From Actinomycetes bacterium (lineage in GTDB: Bacteria; Actinomycetota; Actinomycetes; Propionibacteriales; Propionibacteriaceae), in the NCBI GenBank assembly GCA_023460935.1, contig JAEWOI010000022.1, positions 1-64,000 on the forward strand: a DNA stretch of 64,000 nucleotides. Direction: 5' to 3'. The notes under the pieces are model-generated. The model was given only the letters and a program-made list of their open reading frames with translations, did not search any database and was not told the DNA's origin. Positions 35,346-43,420 of the stretch are shown piece after piece. How positions within the stretch are numbered: position 1 is the first letter of the stretch; the number at the start of each line of letters is the position of its first letter. A program made the position numbers and the translations under genes.

Positions 35346-35416
35346 GCATCGCGAGGTACCAGAGGCCACTCCGACACCACCGCGGGCTGCCCCACGCCCG
35401 CCCGGCGGGACGGTTC

Positions 35417-36787
35417 CTATTTCGGTTCAGCCACCAGCCGCGCGTCGGCGGCCCCGGCCGGCGCGTCGGTCGCGGTCACCGGCTCGAGGCCCAGCTGCAG
35501 CGCCTTGACCAACCGCGCCGGCGGCCGGTCAGCGCCGAGCAGCACCAGCCCGAGCGCGAGGTACCAGGGGTGGACGAGCGGCTGGACGAACGCCAGCAGC
35601 GTCGAACCGAGCGCCACCACCCGGATGGGCAGGTGGCAACGGGTGAGGACCAGGTAGGCGATGCCGAGCAGGGCGAGCGCGGGCACGGCCACGCCGAGGA
35701 ACGGAGCCAGCCCGAGCGAGTCGAGCAGGTCGAGCAGGTCGTTGGTCGCCAGGCCCATGACGTGCAGCCAGCGGGTCCAGCCGAAGCCGAGCCCGGTGGC
35801 CAGGCACGCTGCTGCGAAGGTGGCCAGGGTCACGGCCGAGGCGACGGCCAGGCGCCAGATCGCCGCACCCATTCGGCGCACCGTCGGCATCGCCGCCAGA
35901 TGGCCGGCCACCGGCAGCAGCACCGTCACCACCGCCAGGCCGGCCTGGGGCTTCACCGCCATCGCCACTCCGAAGACCACCGGCGGGAGCACCAGGCTCG
36001 CTCCCCGTAGCGGCCTGCCGACCAGCCAGATGCCGAGGACGACGATGCCGGCCATCAGCGCGTCGTTGTGGGCCCCACCGACGTACTGCAGGATCACGAA
36101 CGGGTTGAGCACGCTGAACCAGGTGGCCCAACGGCTGGAGCCGCCCCACTCCCGCGCCACGCGCGGCAACAGGACGGCGATGATCGCCACCCCGGCGACC
36201 GCGAGCAGCCGCTGGGCGACCATGCCCCAGTAGGGGTGGAAGCCGGCCAGCCAGGCTGCCGCGTAGTGGGCGCGCAGGGCCAGCGGCGGGTAGGCGACCC
36301 CCGAACCCGCCCACAGGCTGTCGACGTGGGGTGCGTACGGACCGCCGAGCACGGCCAGCCCGGTGTCGTAGGGGTTGTGGCCCAGGGCCTGGATCCAGCC
36401 GAGGTCAGCGTAGAGGAACGCGTCCTGGCTCATCACCGGCGGCACGAGGAGCAGCGGCGCCGACCACATCAGCAGCACGAGGAACCGGTTCGCCGGCTCC
36501 ACCCCCGGCCGCGGACGGAGCATCCACCACCCGACGCTCCACAGCACGTAGCCGCTCAGGAACAGCATGAGGGCGGGCGCCACGCCCACGACCTCGCCGA
36601 GCATCCGCACCGGCTCCCAGGGCCACCCCTGCGGGCCTTGGGAGAACATCGCGCTGCACGCGCCGGTGGCAAGGGAAGCGCTGCCGAGCATGCCGAGCCA
36701 CGCCCCCGGCGGCGGCTGCAGCGCCGCGGTCCGGAGGCCGGGTTGCGCAGCCCGGGTCAAGCGTCCTCCTTCGGCCCGTCCGGGCAT
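35417..36787 (-). CDS. Polyprenol-phosphomannose-dependent alpha-(1,6)-mannosyltransferase (MptB-like)
   Basis: A 456-residue GT-C membrane enzyme with about twelve TM helices. The MptA/MptB hallmarks are SQDAFLYADLGWIQALGHNPYD in loop 1, YPPLALRAHYAAAWLAG, and VGGAHNDALMAGIVVLG. It should elongate the mannan backbone of lipomannan-type lipoglycans on the outer leaflet. The ATG at 36787 was chosen: TACCTT just upstream resembles a -10, and its expected transcription start leaves out the TTG at 36805 that would add six residues. It is monocistronic, between the bkd promoter and an MpaB-like gene. Confidence 0.82.
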   Translation of the reverse strand: MPGRAEGGRLTRAAQPGLRTAALQPPPGAWLGMLGSASLATGACSAMFSQGPQGWPWEPVRMLGEVVGVAPALMLFLSGYVLWSVGWWMLRPRPGVEPANRFLVLLMWSAPLLLVPPVMSQDAFLYADLGWIQALGHNPYDTGLAVLGGPYAPHVDSLWAGSGVAYPPLALRAHYAAAWLAGFHPYWGMVAQRLLAVAGVAIIAVLLPRVAREWGGSSRWATWFSVLNPFVILQYVGGAHNDALMAGIVVLGIWLVGRPLRGASLVLPPVVFGVAMAVKPQAGLAVVTVLLPVAGHLAAMPTVRRMGAAIWRLAVASAVTLATFAAACLATGLGFGWTRWLHVMGLATNDLLDLLDSLGLAPFLGVAVPALALLGIAYLVLTRCHLPIRVVALGSTLLAFVQPLVHPWYLALGLVLLGADRPPARLVKALQLGLEPVTATDAPAGAADARLVAEPK

Positions 36788-36860
36788 CTCGAAGTCGGAA
36801 GCCAAGGTAGCGGCACCCAGCGGCTACCGCAGTGAACCAGGGCAGATCCGGGCGCGGGTG

Positions 36861-37712
36861 TCAGCGTCCGTCAGGGACGGCGGCGAGGGCCCAGCGCACG
36901 ACTTCGGTGCTGAACCGGCCGAGCGGGCGGCCGAGCAGGTCGGCCAGGCCTCCGGTGAGCGGCAGTTGCAGCTCCGCGCGCGCCCAGGTCGGCAGCAGCG
37001 CTATCGCCCCGGCCGCCAGCGTGCCGTAGCCCGGCCGCGCGACCAGCGGCAGCGGCGGCTCGAACAGCAGGAACCGCGCTGCCTCCAGCGCAGCGGGGGA
37101 CGCCCTGAGCTCGTCGCGGTAGGCGACGAGCTGACCCGCCAGCTCCGCGGTGGTCAGCGGCGGGTCCTCGACGCCGAGCAGCCGGGCTGGAATCGCTGCC
37201 TGTGCGATGTAGGTGTCGGCTTCGGCCGGGTCCAGCGGGCTCGCACCGAAGGCCTGGTGGGACCGCAGGAAGCTGTCCGCCTCGGCGAGGTGGACCCACT
37301 TGAGCAGGTGCGGGTCGGACGCCCGGTAGGGGCGGCCGGCGTCGTCCCGGCCCCGGACGCGCTCGTGGACGGCGCGCACCTTCGCGATCACGGCCTCTGC
37401 GTCCGGGACAGTGCCGTAGGTCGTGGTGGCGATGTAGTGGCTGGTGCGCTGCAGCCGCCCCCAGGGGTCGGACTTGTAGCCGCTGTGCCCGGCCACCCCG
37501 GCCATCGCCTGGGGGTGCAGCGACTGCAGCAGCAGCGCGGTGAGCCCGCCGACGAACATCGCCGCGTCCCGGTGCACGCGCCAGATCGGATCGGTGGCGG
37601 TGAACCAGCGCGGCCCGGGCTTGCCCCAGATCTGCTGGGCCCGCTCGGCCGCGTCGGAGCCGGCGACCCGCTCCCGCAGGAGCAGGCCGAGGCTGCGCTG
37701 CACGTCGATCAT
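36861..37712 (-). CDS. Oxygenase MpaB family protein (DUF2236)
   Basis: A 283-residue all-helical protein of the MpaB'/rubber-oxygenase (latex clearing protein-like) DUF2236 family. Recognisable parts are WRVHRDAAMFVGGLTALLLQSLHPQAMAGVAGHS near the N-terminus, with the histidine that ligates heme in relatives, and HLLKWVHLAEADSFLRSHQAFG in the middle. It has no TAT or Sec leader, so it is cytoplasmic. The substrate in actinobacteria is unknown; relatives oxygenate polyprenyl or terpenoid chains, which fits loosely with the polyprenol-dependent enzymes around it. Confidence 0.85.
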   Translation of the reverse strand: MIDVQRSLGLLLRERVAGSDAAERAQQIWGKPGPRWFTATDPIWRVHRDAAMFVGGLTALLLQSLHPQAMAGVAGHSGYKSDPWGRLQRTSHYIATTTYGTVPDAEAVIAKVRAVHERVRGRDDAGRPYRASDPHLLKWVHLAEADSFLRSHQAFGASPLDPAEADTYIAQAAIPARLLGVEDPPLTTAELAGQLVAYRDELRASPAALEAARFLLFEPPLPLVARPGYGTLAAGAIALLPTWARAELQLPLTGGLADLLGRPLGRFSTEVVRWALAAVPDGR

Positions 37713-37800
37713 CTGCGCGCGCCGCCGGTGCCGGAAGGAGGGGGCATGCCTCCAGTGTGCCCACCCGGGCGAAACCCGGCTGGGGGCAGCCGGTCGTGGC

Positions 37801-38889
37801 TCAGCTGGCCCAGCGGCCGGTGAAGAACAGCCAGGCCCAGACCGTCTGCACGACGAGGGCCGCCGCGGCGAGCAGCCCCACCAGGACGGCGCGCCAGGCC
37901 GGCATCGCCCGGCGGCTCTCCCCGAGCCGGCCCAGCAGCAGCCACAGCGGGAACCACAACAGCACGGCGCGGTTGACGCTCATGAACCAGTAGGAGAACG
38001 AGAAGGCGGCCACCTGCAGCCCCACCCAGACGGCTTCGGCCCAGCGGCGCAGAAAGAGCGCGACCACGGTGACCACCAACCCCACGGCCATGCTGACCAC
38101 CTCGGCCCGGAACACCCAGGGCCATTCCGGGTGGTCTGCGTAGGCACCAGGGGCGAACACCTCGAACGTGTGCCGCAATGCCTCCCACGGCCAGGTGAAC
38201 TCCCGCGACCAGCCGGCAGCCTGCGCGTCGTACCAGGCCGTCCAGGACCCGGTGACCACCTGCAGGTAGCCGATGTAGGCGGCGACGACGGCCACCGGGA
38301 TCGCCAGCCACAGCAGCCGCCGCCCGCGCTGCCTGGCCGAGCCGGCCTGGGTGAGGGCCAGCACCGCCAGCGCGACCACGAGGAACACCCCGGACACGCG
38401 TACCGAAGCTGCGACGGCCGCCAGTGCCGCAGCCGCACCCCATTGCCTGGCGCCGGCCCGTTCCCAGGCCCAGAAGGCTGCAGCGCAGAACACCGACTCG
38501 GTGTAGGGCACCATCGTGAACACCGCCGTCGGGGCCAGCAGCCAGGCGATGGCCGCCGGCGCACCGCCCAGCCGGTACAGCGCTGCAGCCGCCACACCGG
38601 ACGCTGCCAGTGCCAGCACGGTGCCGGTGGCCAGGGCCGGCAGCCCGGAGGCGGTGGCCAGTCGCATCAGCAGCGGCCAGCCGGGGAAGAACGCGATGTC
38701 GGTGGGATTGGCGTAGCCGTGCTCCGCGATCGCCAGGAAGTGCGCCACGTCCCAGTTGCCGAACATCGCCGGCAGCGTGCGGCCTTCGTCCACCATCAGC
38801 CACAGTGCCACCAGCAGCATCGCCAGCCGCGTGCCGAGCCAGGCCTGCACCACGAGCCGGATGTCGCGGTGCGGGTCGACGCCCCTCAC
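37801..38889 (-). CDS. GT-C mannosyltransferase, PIG-V-like
   Basis: A 362-residue membrane protein with about nine TM segments. The first extracytoplasmic loop has NWDVAHFLAIAEHGYANPTD followed by IAFFPGWPLLMRLA, which is the W-D-x2-H/Y...FFPLYP pattern of PIG-V/GPI-mannosyltransferase-II-like actinobacterial enzymes. It probably adds mannose from polyprenyl-phosphomannose to a lipid-linked acceptor. The start is GTG 38889, which overlaps the stop of the GT87 gene (GTGA), so the two are coupled. The large reading frame further upstream is antisense-free shadow of the GT87 gene in another frame. Confidence 0.82.
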   Translation of the reverse strand: MRGVDPHRDIRLVVQAWLGTRLAMLLVALWLMVDEGRTLPAMFGNWDVAHFLAIAEHGYANPTDIAFFPGWPLLMRLATASGLPALATGTVLALAASGVAAAALYRLGGAPAAIAWLLAPTAVFTMVPYTESVFCAAAFWAWERAGARQWGAAAALAAVAASVRVSGVFLVVALAVLALTQAGSARQRGRRLLWLAIPVAVVAAYIGYLQVVTGSWTAWYDAQAAGWSREFTWPWEALRHTFEVFAPGAYADHPEWPWVFRAEVVSMAVGLVVTVVALFLRRWAEAVWVGLQVAAFSFSYWFMSVNRAVLLWFPLWLLLGRLGESRRAMPAWRAVLVGLLAAAALVVQTVWAWLFFTGRWAS

Positions 38890-40235
38890 CGTGCGGCCAG
38901 GCCGGCGTTGATCCGCGCCACCCACGCCACGTCCGGCGCCCGGTCCAGCACACCGCCGTCCGGGTCGTCGCGACCGCCGGCCCGCACCACGTCGAGTTCG
39001 GGCCGGAAGATGTCGCGCACCACCCGCAGGCACAGCCAGGCCTGCACCCCGACCCGGAAGAACACGGCCAGCCAGTACAGGCGTTCCTGGCCGCCGGCGC
39101 CGGCCGCGAGGACGCCGTCCAGGTGCGCCCAGATCGCAACGAAGTACAGCGCCTCCGCGATCGCGAACAGCGTCCACTCCAGCCAGCGCGGACGGGCGAG
39201 CACCAGCAGCGGCAGCAGCCACAGCACGTACTGGGGGGAGTAGACCTTGTTGACCATCAGGAACAGCGCGACGATCAGGAACACGCCCTGGGCCAGCCGC
39301 GGACGTCTGGGCGCGAGCAGCAGGATGCCGCAGATCGCCAGCGTGCCCGCCACCATCAGGGCTGCGACCAGGCGTGACACCGGGCCCACGTCGACGCCGG
39401 CCAGGCCGAGCACGTACCAGACCGAGCCCAGGTCGCCGCCGCGGTCGGCGTTGAAGGTCCAGAAGTTCAGCCAGCCGTCGGGGGTGGCGAGGTAGACCGG
39501 CAGGTTCACCGCTACCCAGGCTGCGAGGGTCGCGCCGGCGGTCAGGAAGAACGCCCTCAGCCGGGCCGAGCGCAGGCAGAGCACGGCCAGGGGCACCAGG
39601 AGCAGCAGCGGGTACAGCTTCGCCGCCACGCCGAGCCCGAGCCAGACCCCGGCCCAGACCGGCTTCCTGCGGGACCAGGCGAGCAGCGCCAGCGCCGTCA
39701 GCGCGAGCACGAGGGCGTCCCAGTTGATCAGGCCGGCGGTCCAGACCGCGGGCGCGGCGGCGATCATCAACGCGTCCCACGGGCGGTGCAGCTTCAGGTG
39801 CACCCAGATCACCACCGCGAACAGCAGGAACAGCAGCAGTGCGTTCACACCGAAGAACAACCCGGCCGCCTGGCTCACCTCTGCGTCGCTGAGCCCGGGA
39901 CGGCTCTGGCCGCCCAGCATCAGCACCAGGCGGCGGGAGAACTCCATCATCGCGCCGGTGAGCACCGGATACTCCAGTTCCGACTCCAGGTAAGGGATGT
40001 GGCCGTCCTTGAGCCCCCGCCAGTAGTAGAGGACGCTGATGTCGGAGTAGCACATGTTCGGGAACTGGTCCCCTGCGTTCTGGCAGGGCAGCTGTCGCAG
40101 CATCAGGACCAGCCACGAAGCGGTCAGCGTGAGGAACGCCCACGGGCCGGCGGTGAACCACAGCCCGCCAGGGCGCGCGTGCCGGCCGATGGCTCCGCCA
40201 AGGAAGCGCGCCAGCGACGGTGCGGTGGTGCTCAC
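38886..40235 (-). CDS. GT87 family glycosyltransferase (Rv0051-like membrane protein)
   Basis: A 449-residue polytopic protein of the GT87/DUF2029 family. It has the loop-1 motif CYSDISVLYYWRGLKDGHIPY with LEYPVLTGAMMEF, then AGLINWDALVLALTALALLAW and LGVAAKLYPLLLLVPLAVL, all typical. Its place directly downstream of ponA on the same strand mirrors Rv0049-ponA1-Rv0051 of Mycobacterium tuberculosis. The C-terminal about 40 residues are polar. GTG 40235 is the start; its -10 hexamer TAGGAT shares its first three bases with the TAG stop codon of ponA, so the gene can be transcribed independently of ponA. Confidence 0.87.
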   Translation of the reverse strand: MSTTAPSLARFLGGAIGRHARPGGLWFTAGPWAFLTLTASWLVLMLRQLPCQNAGDQFPNMCYSDISVLYYWRGLKDGHIPYLESELEYPVLTGAMMEFSRRLVLMLGGQSRPGLSDAEVSQAAGLFFGVNALLLFLLFAVVIWVHLKLHRPWDALMIAAAPAVWTAGLINWDALVLALTALALLAWSRRKPVWAGVWLGLGVAAKLYPLLLLVPLAVLCLRSARLRAFFLTAGATLAAWVAVNLPVYLATPDGWLNFWTFNADRGGDLGSVWYVLGLAGVDVGPVSRLVAALMVAGTLAICGILLLAPRRPRLAQGVFLIVALFLMVNKVYSPQYVLWLLPLLVLARPRWLEWTLFAIAEALYFVAIWAHLDGVLAAGAGGQERLYWLAVFFRVGVQAWLCLRVVRDIFRPELDVVRAGGRDDPDGGVLDRAPDVAWVARINAGLAAR

Positions 40236-40241
40236 GCGCCG

Positions 40242-40247
40242 ATCCTA
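40242..40247 (-). promoter_or_regulatory. -10 hexamer TAGGAT embedded in the ponA stop codon
   Basis: TAGGAT on the minus strand ends 6 nt before the GTG at 40235. Its TAG is the ponA termination codon (40247-40245). Confidence 0.6.
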
Positions 40248-42380
40248 GGGTGCGCTGGTCTTGGTGGGTTCTGTCGTGGGTTTCGTGGTGGGCTCGCCGG
40301 TCGGCTCCCCGGTGGGTTCCCCGGTGGGCTCGCCGGTCGGCTCCCCGGTCCCGGTCGGGGTCTCGGTGGGCTCTGCGGTCTCGGTCGGCTTCGGCTTGGG
40401 CTTGTGCGTCGGCTTCTGGGTGGAGACGCGCCTGGTGGGCGGGTCGAAGTTGAGCCGCTCCTTGCCGTCCATGGCCGTCCGCATGTACTCCAGCCAGGTC
40501 ATCGCGGGGTAGCCGGACCCGTAGAAACTGCCGCCCAGGTCGGCGGTGCCGTCACCCCTGGTGAACGCCACCGCCGTGGTGATCTGCTTGGTGTAGCCCA
40601 CGAACCAGGCCGCGCTGGTCTTGCCGGTCACCGAGTTGAAGGCCGTGCCGGTCTTGCCGGCCACCGGGTAGCCCAGCTGCGAGGCGCGGTAGCCGGTGCC
40701 GTCCTGGGTCACCTTGGTGAGGGCGTGGGTGACGTCGATGGCGACGTCCTCCTCCAGGCTCTGCTGCCCGGCGGTGTCGGCAACGAACACCTCCTCGCCC
40801 GTGGCGTCGAGCACTTTCGCCACCACGTGCGGGGTGTGCCGCTTGCCGTTGTTGGCGAACGTCGAGTAGCCGATCGCCTGGTGCAGCGGGCTCACCTCAG
40901 GCGTGCCCAGCGCCACGGTCGCAACCGGGTCCCAGCCCTCGACTGTCGGCGCGCCGGCGTCGTTCGCCGCGTCCAGCACCGCCTGCGGACCGTCGGTCAA
41001 CTGCAGCGTCAGGTCGACGAAGGCGGTGTTGATCGACTTGGTAGTAGCGGTCTGCAGCGTCACCTGCCCGTAGCTGCCACCGCCGGCGTTGCGCACGGTC
41101 CGGGTGCTGCCCGGCAGGCGGAACGGGCTGCTGCCGTCCACCTTGTCGTTCAGCGTCCAGCCGTCGCGCAGGGCCGCGGCCAGCGCGTACGGCTTGAAGG
41201 TCGAGCCGACCGGGGACGAGATCGTCCCCCAGTTCAGGCCGTTCTTGACGTAGTCGGGGCCGCCGTAGAGCGCGATCACCCCGCCGGTGGCGTTGTCCAC
41301 GGAAGCCATGCCGGCGTGCAGCCGCCTGGCGGCCTTCTTGCTGCCGGCCGCGGCCAGCGTCATCTTCTGGGCCGTCGACACCATCGCGTCCTGGGCGTCG
41401 GCGTCGAAGGTGGTCACCACCTTCAGCCCGCCGCCGTTGATCTGCTCCTCCGTGAAGCCGTTGGCCCGCAGCTCCTTCTCCACCATGTTGAGCAGGAAGC
41501 CCTTCGGCCCGCCCATCCGGGAGTCCTTGGCCACCTTCGGGAACTTCGGCAGCTCGGTGTAGATCTCCGCCCGCTCGGCCTCGGTGATGTTGCCGAGCTC
41601 GACCATGCCGTTGAGCGTGTATTGGTAGCGCTCGAGCAGGTCGGCAGCCTCCTTGTCACCCTCGGCCGGGTCGAGGTTGCCGGGCGAGTTCAGGATCGCG
41701 GCCAGGGCCACGGACTGCGCCAGGGTCAGCTTCGGGGCGGACCGGTCGAAGAAGGTCTGCGCCGCCGCCTCGATGCCGTAGGCGCCGCGGCCGAAGTAGA
41801 CGGTGTTGAGGTAGCCCTCGAGGATCTCCTGCTTGCTCCGCTGCTGGCCGATCTTGGCCGCGAGCAGGATCTCCTTCGCCTTCCTCGTGAACGACCGCTC
41901 CTGGGTGAGGAACATCACCTTGATGTACTGCTGGGTGATGGTGGAACCACCGCCGGTGGCCGTGGTGTCGGGCGGGGCCAGGCCGATCAGGCCGAGCGTC
42001 GCCCGGAACAGGCCGGTCGGGGAGACGCCCGGGTCGGTCCAGAAGCTGCGGTTCTCTGCCGCGACGACCGCGTCCTTCACGTTCTGCGGCATCTTGTCGT
42101 ATGGGATCGACTGGCGGTTCTGCACCTGGAACGAGCCGAGCTTCTGCTTGCCGTCCGCGTAGTAGACGAAGCTGGTGTTGGTCTGGAAGTCGGCGTTCGG
42201 GTCGGGCAGCTTGATGTTGGAGTACGCCACGGCGATGCCGGCGACCCCGATCATGCCCAGTGCCACCAGTGAGACCACCACCCACAGCAGTGCGCGCAGC
42301 CAGGGGTTGCGCTTGCGCTTGCCGGTTGCGGACCTGCTTCTGGTGGTCCGGGGGGCGGCGGGGCGCTTGGGGTCAGCCAT
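40245..42380 (-). CDS. ponA: Bifunctional penicillin-binding protein (class A PBP)
   Basis: A 711-residue class A PBP that polymerises and cross-links peptidoglycan. A basic N-terminus (about 28 residues) precedes one TM helix. The GT51 domain has AAENRSFWTDPGVSPTGLFR (catalytic Glu) and STITQQYIK. The transpeptidase domain has SPVGSTFKPY (SxxK), TKSINTAF (SxN) and AGKTGTAF (KTG). The C-terminal about 60 residues are low-complexity Lys/Pro/Thr/Glu, with five GEPT repeats, probably a wall-spanning tail. The gene overlaps DUF5318 upstream by 8 nt, the conserved Rv0049-ponA1 arrangement. Confidence 0.95.
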   Translation of the reverse strand: MADPKRPAAPRTTRSRSATGKRKRNPWLRALLWVVVSLVALGMIGVAGIAVAYSNIKLPDPNADFQTNTSFVYYADGKQKLGSFQVQNRQSIPYDKMPQNVKDAVVAAENRSFWTDPGVSPTGLFRATLGLIGLAPPDTTATGGGSTITQQYIKVMFLTQERSFTRKAKEILLAAKIGQQRSKQEILEGYLNTVYFGRGAYGIEAAAQTFFDRSAPKLTLAQSVALAAILNSPGNLDPAEGDKEAADLLERYQYTLNGMVELGNITEAERAEIYTELPKFPKVAKDSRMGGPKGFLLNMVEKELRANGFTEEQINGGGLKVVTTFDADAQDAMVSTAQKMTLAAAGSKKAARRLHAGMASVDNATGGVIALYGGPDYVKNGLNWGTISSPVGSTFKPYALAAALRDGWTLNDKVDGSSPFRLPGSTRTVRNAGGGSYGQVTLQTATTKSINTAFVDLTLQLTDGPQAVLDAANDAGAPTVEGWDPVATVALGTPEVSPLHQAIGYSTFANNGKRHTPHVVAKVLDATGEEVFVADTAGQQSLEEDVAIDVTHALTKVTQDGTGYRASQLGYPVAGKTGTAFNSVTGKTSAAWFVGYTKQITTAVAFTRGDGTADLGGSFYGSGYPAMTWLEYMRTAMDGKERLNFDPPTRRVSTQKPTHKPKPKPTETAEPTETPTGTGEPTGEPTGEPTGEPTGEPTTKPTTEPTKTSAP
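40288..40347 (-). repeat. 12-bp tandem repeat (5 copies) encoding GEPT in PonA
   Basis: Five consecutive 12-bp units of the type GTSGGYTCSCCG encode the (Gly-Glu-Pro-Thr)x5 stretch of the PonA tail. Copy number could vary between strains by slippage. Confidence 0.85.
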
Positions 42381-42792
42381 AGATGTCCTCGACGGTTTGC
42401 TGGCGGCGCGGCGGACGACGCTTCACGCCGTCGCCGAGCAGGTAGGAAACGATCATGTGGTTCCAGCCGCAGTCGGTGCACACCTCGACCACGCAGACCT
42501 TGAACTCGCCGTACTCCGACTGCATCTCTTCGAGTTCCGCCGTGGACTTGATCCGTCCCGAGTACTGGCCCAGCTGCTCCCCGAACACGTAGTTCAGGTT
42601 CAGCAGCCGGGGGGTGGCGCAGATCGGGCAGGCCACCTGCGACTCCTCGCCGTGGTGCAGCGCAGCGCGCAGCAGCAACGGGTCGGCGTCGCACACACCG
42701 GTCAGTTCCAGCGAGCGTTGGGGACGCCGCAGTGCCTGCAGCGTGTTTCGACGCTGCAGGGCATAATCCACCTCTTCCCGCTTGGACCACAT
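42373..42792 (-). CDS. DUF5318 family protein (Rv0049-like)
   Basis: A 139-residue soluble protein of the DUF5318 family found upstream of ponA1 in mycobacteria and relatives. It has two CxxC pairs, ACPICATPRLLNLNYVFGEQLG and VEVCTDCGWNHMI, which should bind zinc. The conserved N-terminus is MWSKREEVDYALQRRNTL. ATG 42792 is supported by TACCCT ending 7 nt upstream (leaderless); the preceding in-frame codons are therefore untranslated. The 3' end overlaps ponA by 8 nt, so it may couple or tune PonA synthesis. Its function is unknown. Confidence 0.88.
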   Translation of the reverse strand: MWSKREEVDYALQRRNTLQALRRPQRSLELTGVCDADPLLLRAALHHGEESQVACPICATPRLLNLNYVFGEQLGQYSGRIKSTAELEEMQSEYGEFKVCVVEVCTDCGWNHMIVSYLLGDGVKRRPPRRQQTVEDIYG

Positions 42793-42799
42793 GCGTTCA

Positions 42800-42805
42800 A
42801 GGGTA
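42800..42805 (-). promoter_or_regulatory. -10 hexamer TACCCT, leaderless start of DUF5318-ponA
   Basis: TACCCT on the minus strand ends 7 nt before the ATG at 42792. Confidence 0.6.
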
Positions 42806-42900
42806 GTTGGCGCCCTTCCACAGGTCGATTTCGGCCCCACCGGGCTCCTTGCGCGACGGTTTGGGGGAGGCCGCCGCCAGGTGCGAGAATGTCGCAGCGC

Positions 42901-42973
42901 GGGGCATTAGCTCAGTTGGTAGAGCGGCGGCTTTGCAAGCCGTAGGTCAGGGGTTCGAATCCCCTATGCTCCA
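42901..42973 (+). tRNA. tRNA-Ala (anticodon UGC)
   Basis: 73 nt fold as a complete cloverleaf. The acceptor arms GGGGCAT/ATGCTCC include the G3:U70 wobble that defines tRNA-Ala. The D-arm is GCTC-AGTTGGTA-GAGC, the anticodon loop TTTGCAA with UGC at positions 34-36, and the T-arm AGGGG-TTCGAAT-CCCCT. The discriminator is A and the CCA end is not encoded. In related actinobacteria this tRNA is often near a DLW-39-type gene, as here. Confidence 0.98.
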
Positions 42974-43007
42974 CTTCCCGCCGGCCGCCGGATCCTCCGA
43001 CTTTGAG

Positions 43008-43013
43008 TAACGT
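43008..43013 (+). promoter_or_regulatory. -10 hexamer TAACGT, leaderless start of the 43021 gene
   Basis: TAACGT ends 7 nt before the ATG at 43021. Confidence 0.5.
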
Positions 43014-43020
43014 TGAGCCC

Positions 43021-43419
43021 ATGGAGCTGCCCGAGGACTACGTGGAGGCGCTGGTCGACGAGTTGGCGCCGTACGGCTTCGAGTTCGGTTCGGTCACCAC
43101 TGACGAAGATGCCGGCACCGCCGTGCTCTTCGAGGCTGAACCACGGGCGTTCCTGCGAGCGCACCGCGGGTTGGGGCTGGTGGATGCCGACCGCCAGGAG
43201 GCGCTGGAACTGTGGTTGCGGTTCGACCGTCACGGTGACCCCGTGCAGATCGAGTTCGAGGTGTTCGACCTGCTCGCTGCCACCGCCTCGATGGACCCGG
43301 AGTTGCACACCCGGCTGAACACCATGGAGGACGCGCAGGACCACGCCGTGGCCGTCGGGGAGGCGCTGCGCATGGTGCTGGAGCCGGAGGCCGTGCCCGG
43401 GAACACCTACCTGGAGTAG
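43021..43419 (+). CDS. Hypothetical acidic protein, 132 aa
   Basis: I do not recognise a family. The protein is acidic and soluble (MELPEDYVEALVDELAPYGF ... IEFEVFDLLAATASMDPELH), with predicted alpha/beta character, no cysteines and no TM segment. The codon bias is strongly actinobacterial, so it is a real gene. The ATG at 43021 is preferred over a TTG at 43003 because TAACGT ends 7 nt before it. It lies between tRNA-Ala and a convergent LCP gene, with a 1-nt gap between the two stop codons. Confidence 0.7.
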   Translation: MELPEDYVEALVDELAPYGFEFGSVTTDEDAGTAVLFEAEPRAFLRAHRGLGLVDADRQEALELWLRFDRHGDPVQIEFEVFDLLAATASMDPELHTRLNTMEDAQDHAVAVGEALRMVLEPEAVPGNTYLE

Positions 43420-43420
43420 G

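Noticed and set aside
39786..42272. 828-codon plus-strand open frame opposite ponA
   Set aside because: Antisense of ponA with His/Gly/Arg-rich translation and no family similarity.
42901..42973. tRNA-Ala as an integration site for a genomic island
   Set aside because: No integrase, no direct repeat of the tRNA 3' end and no atypical gene block follow it.
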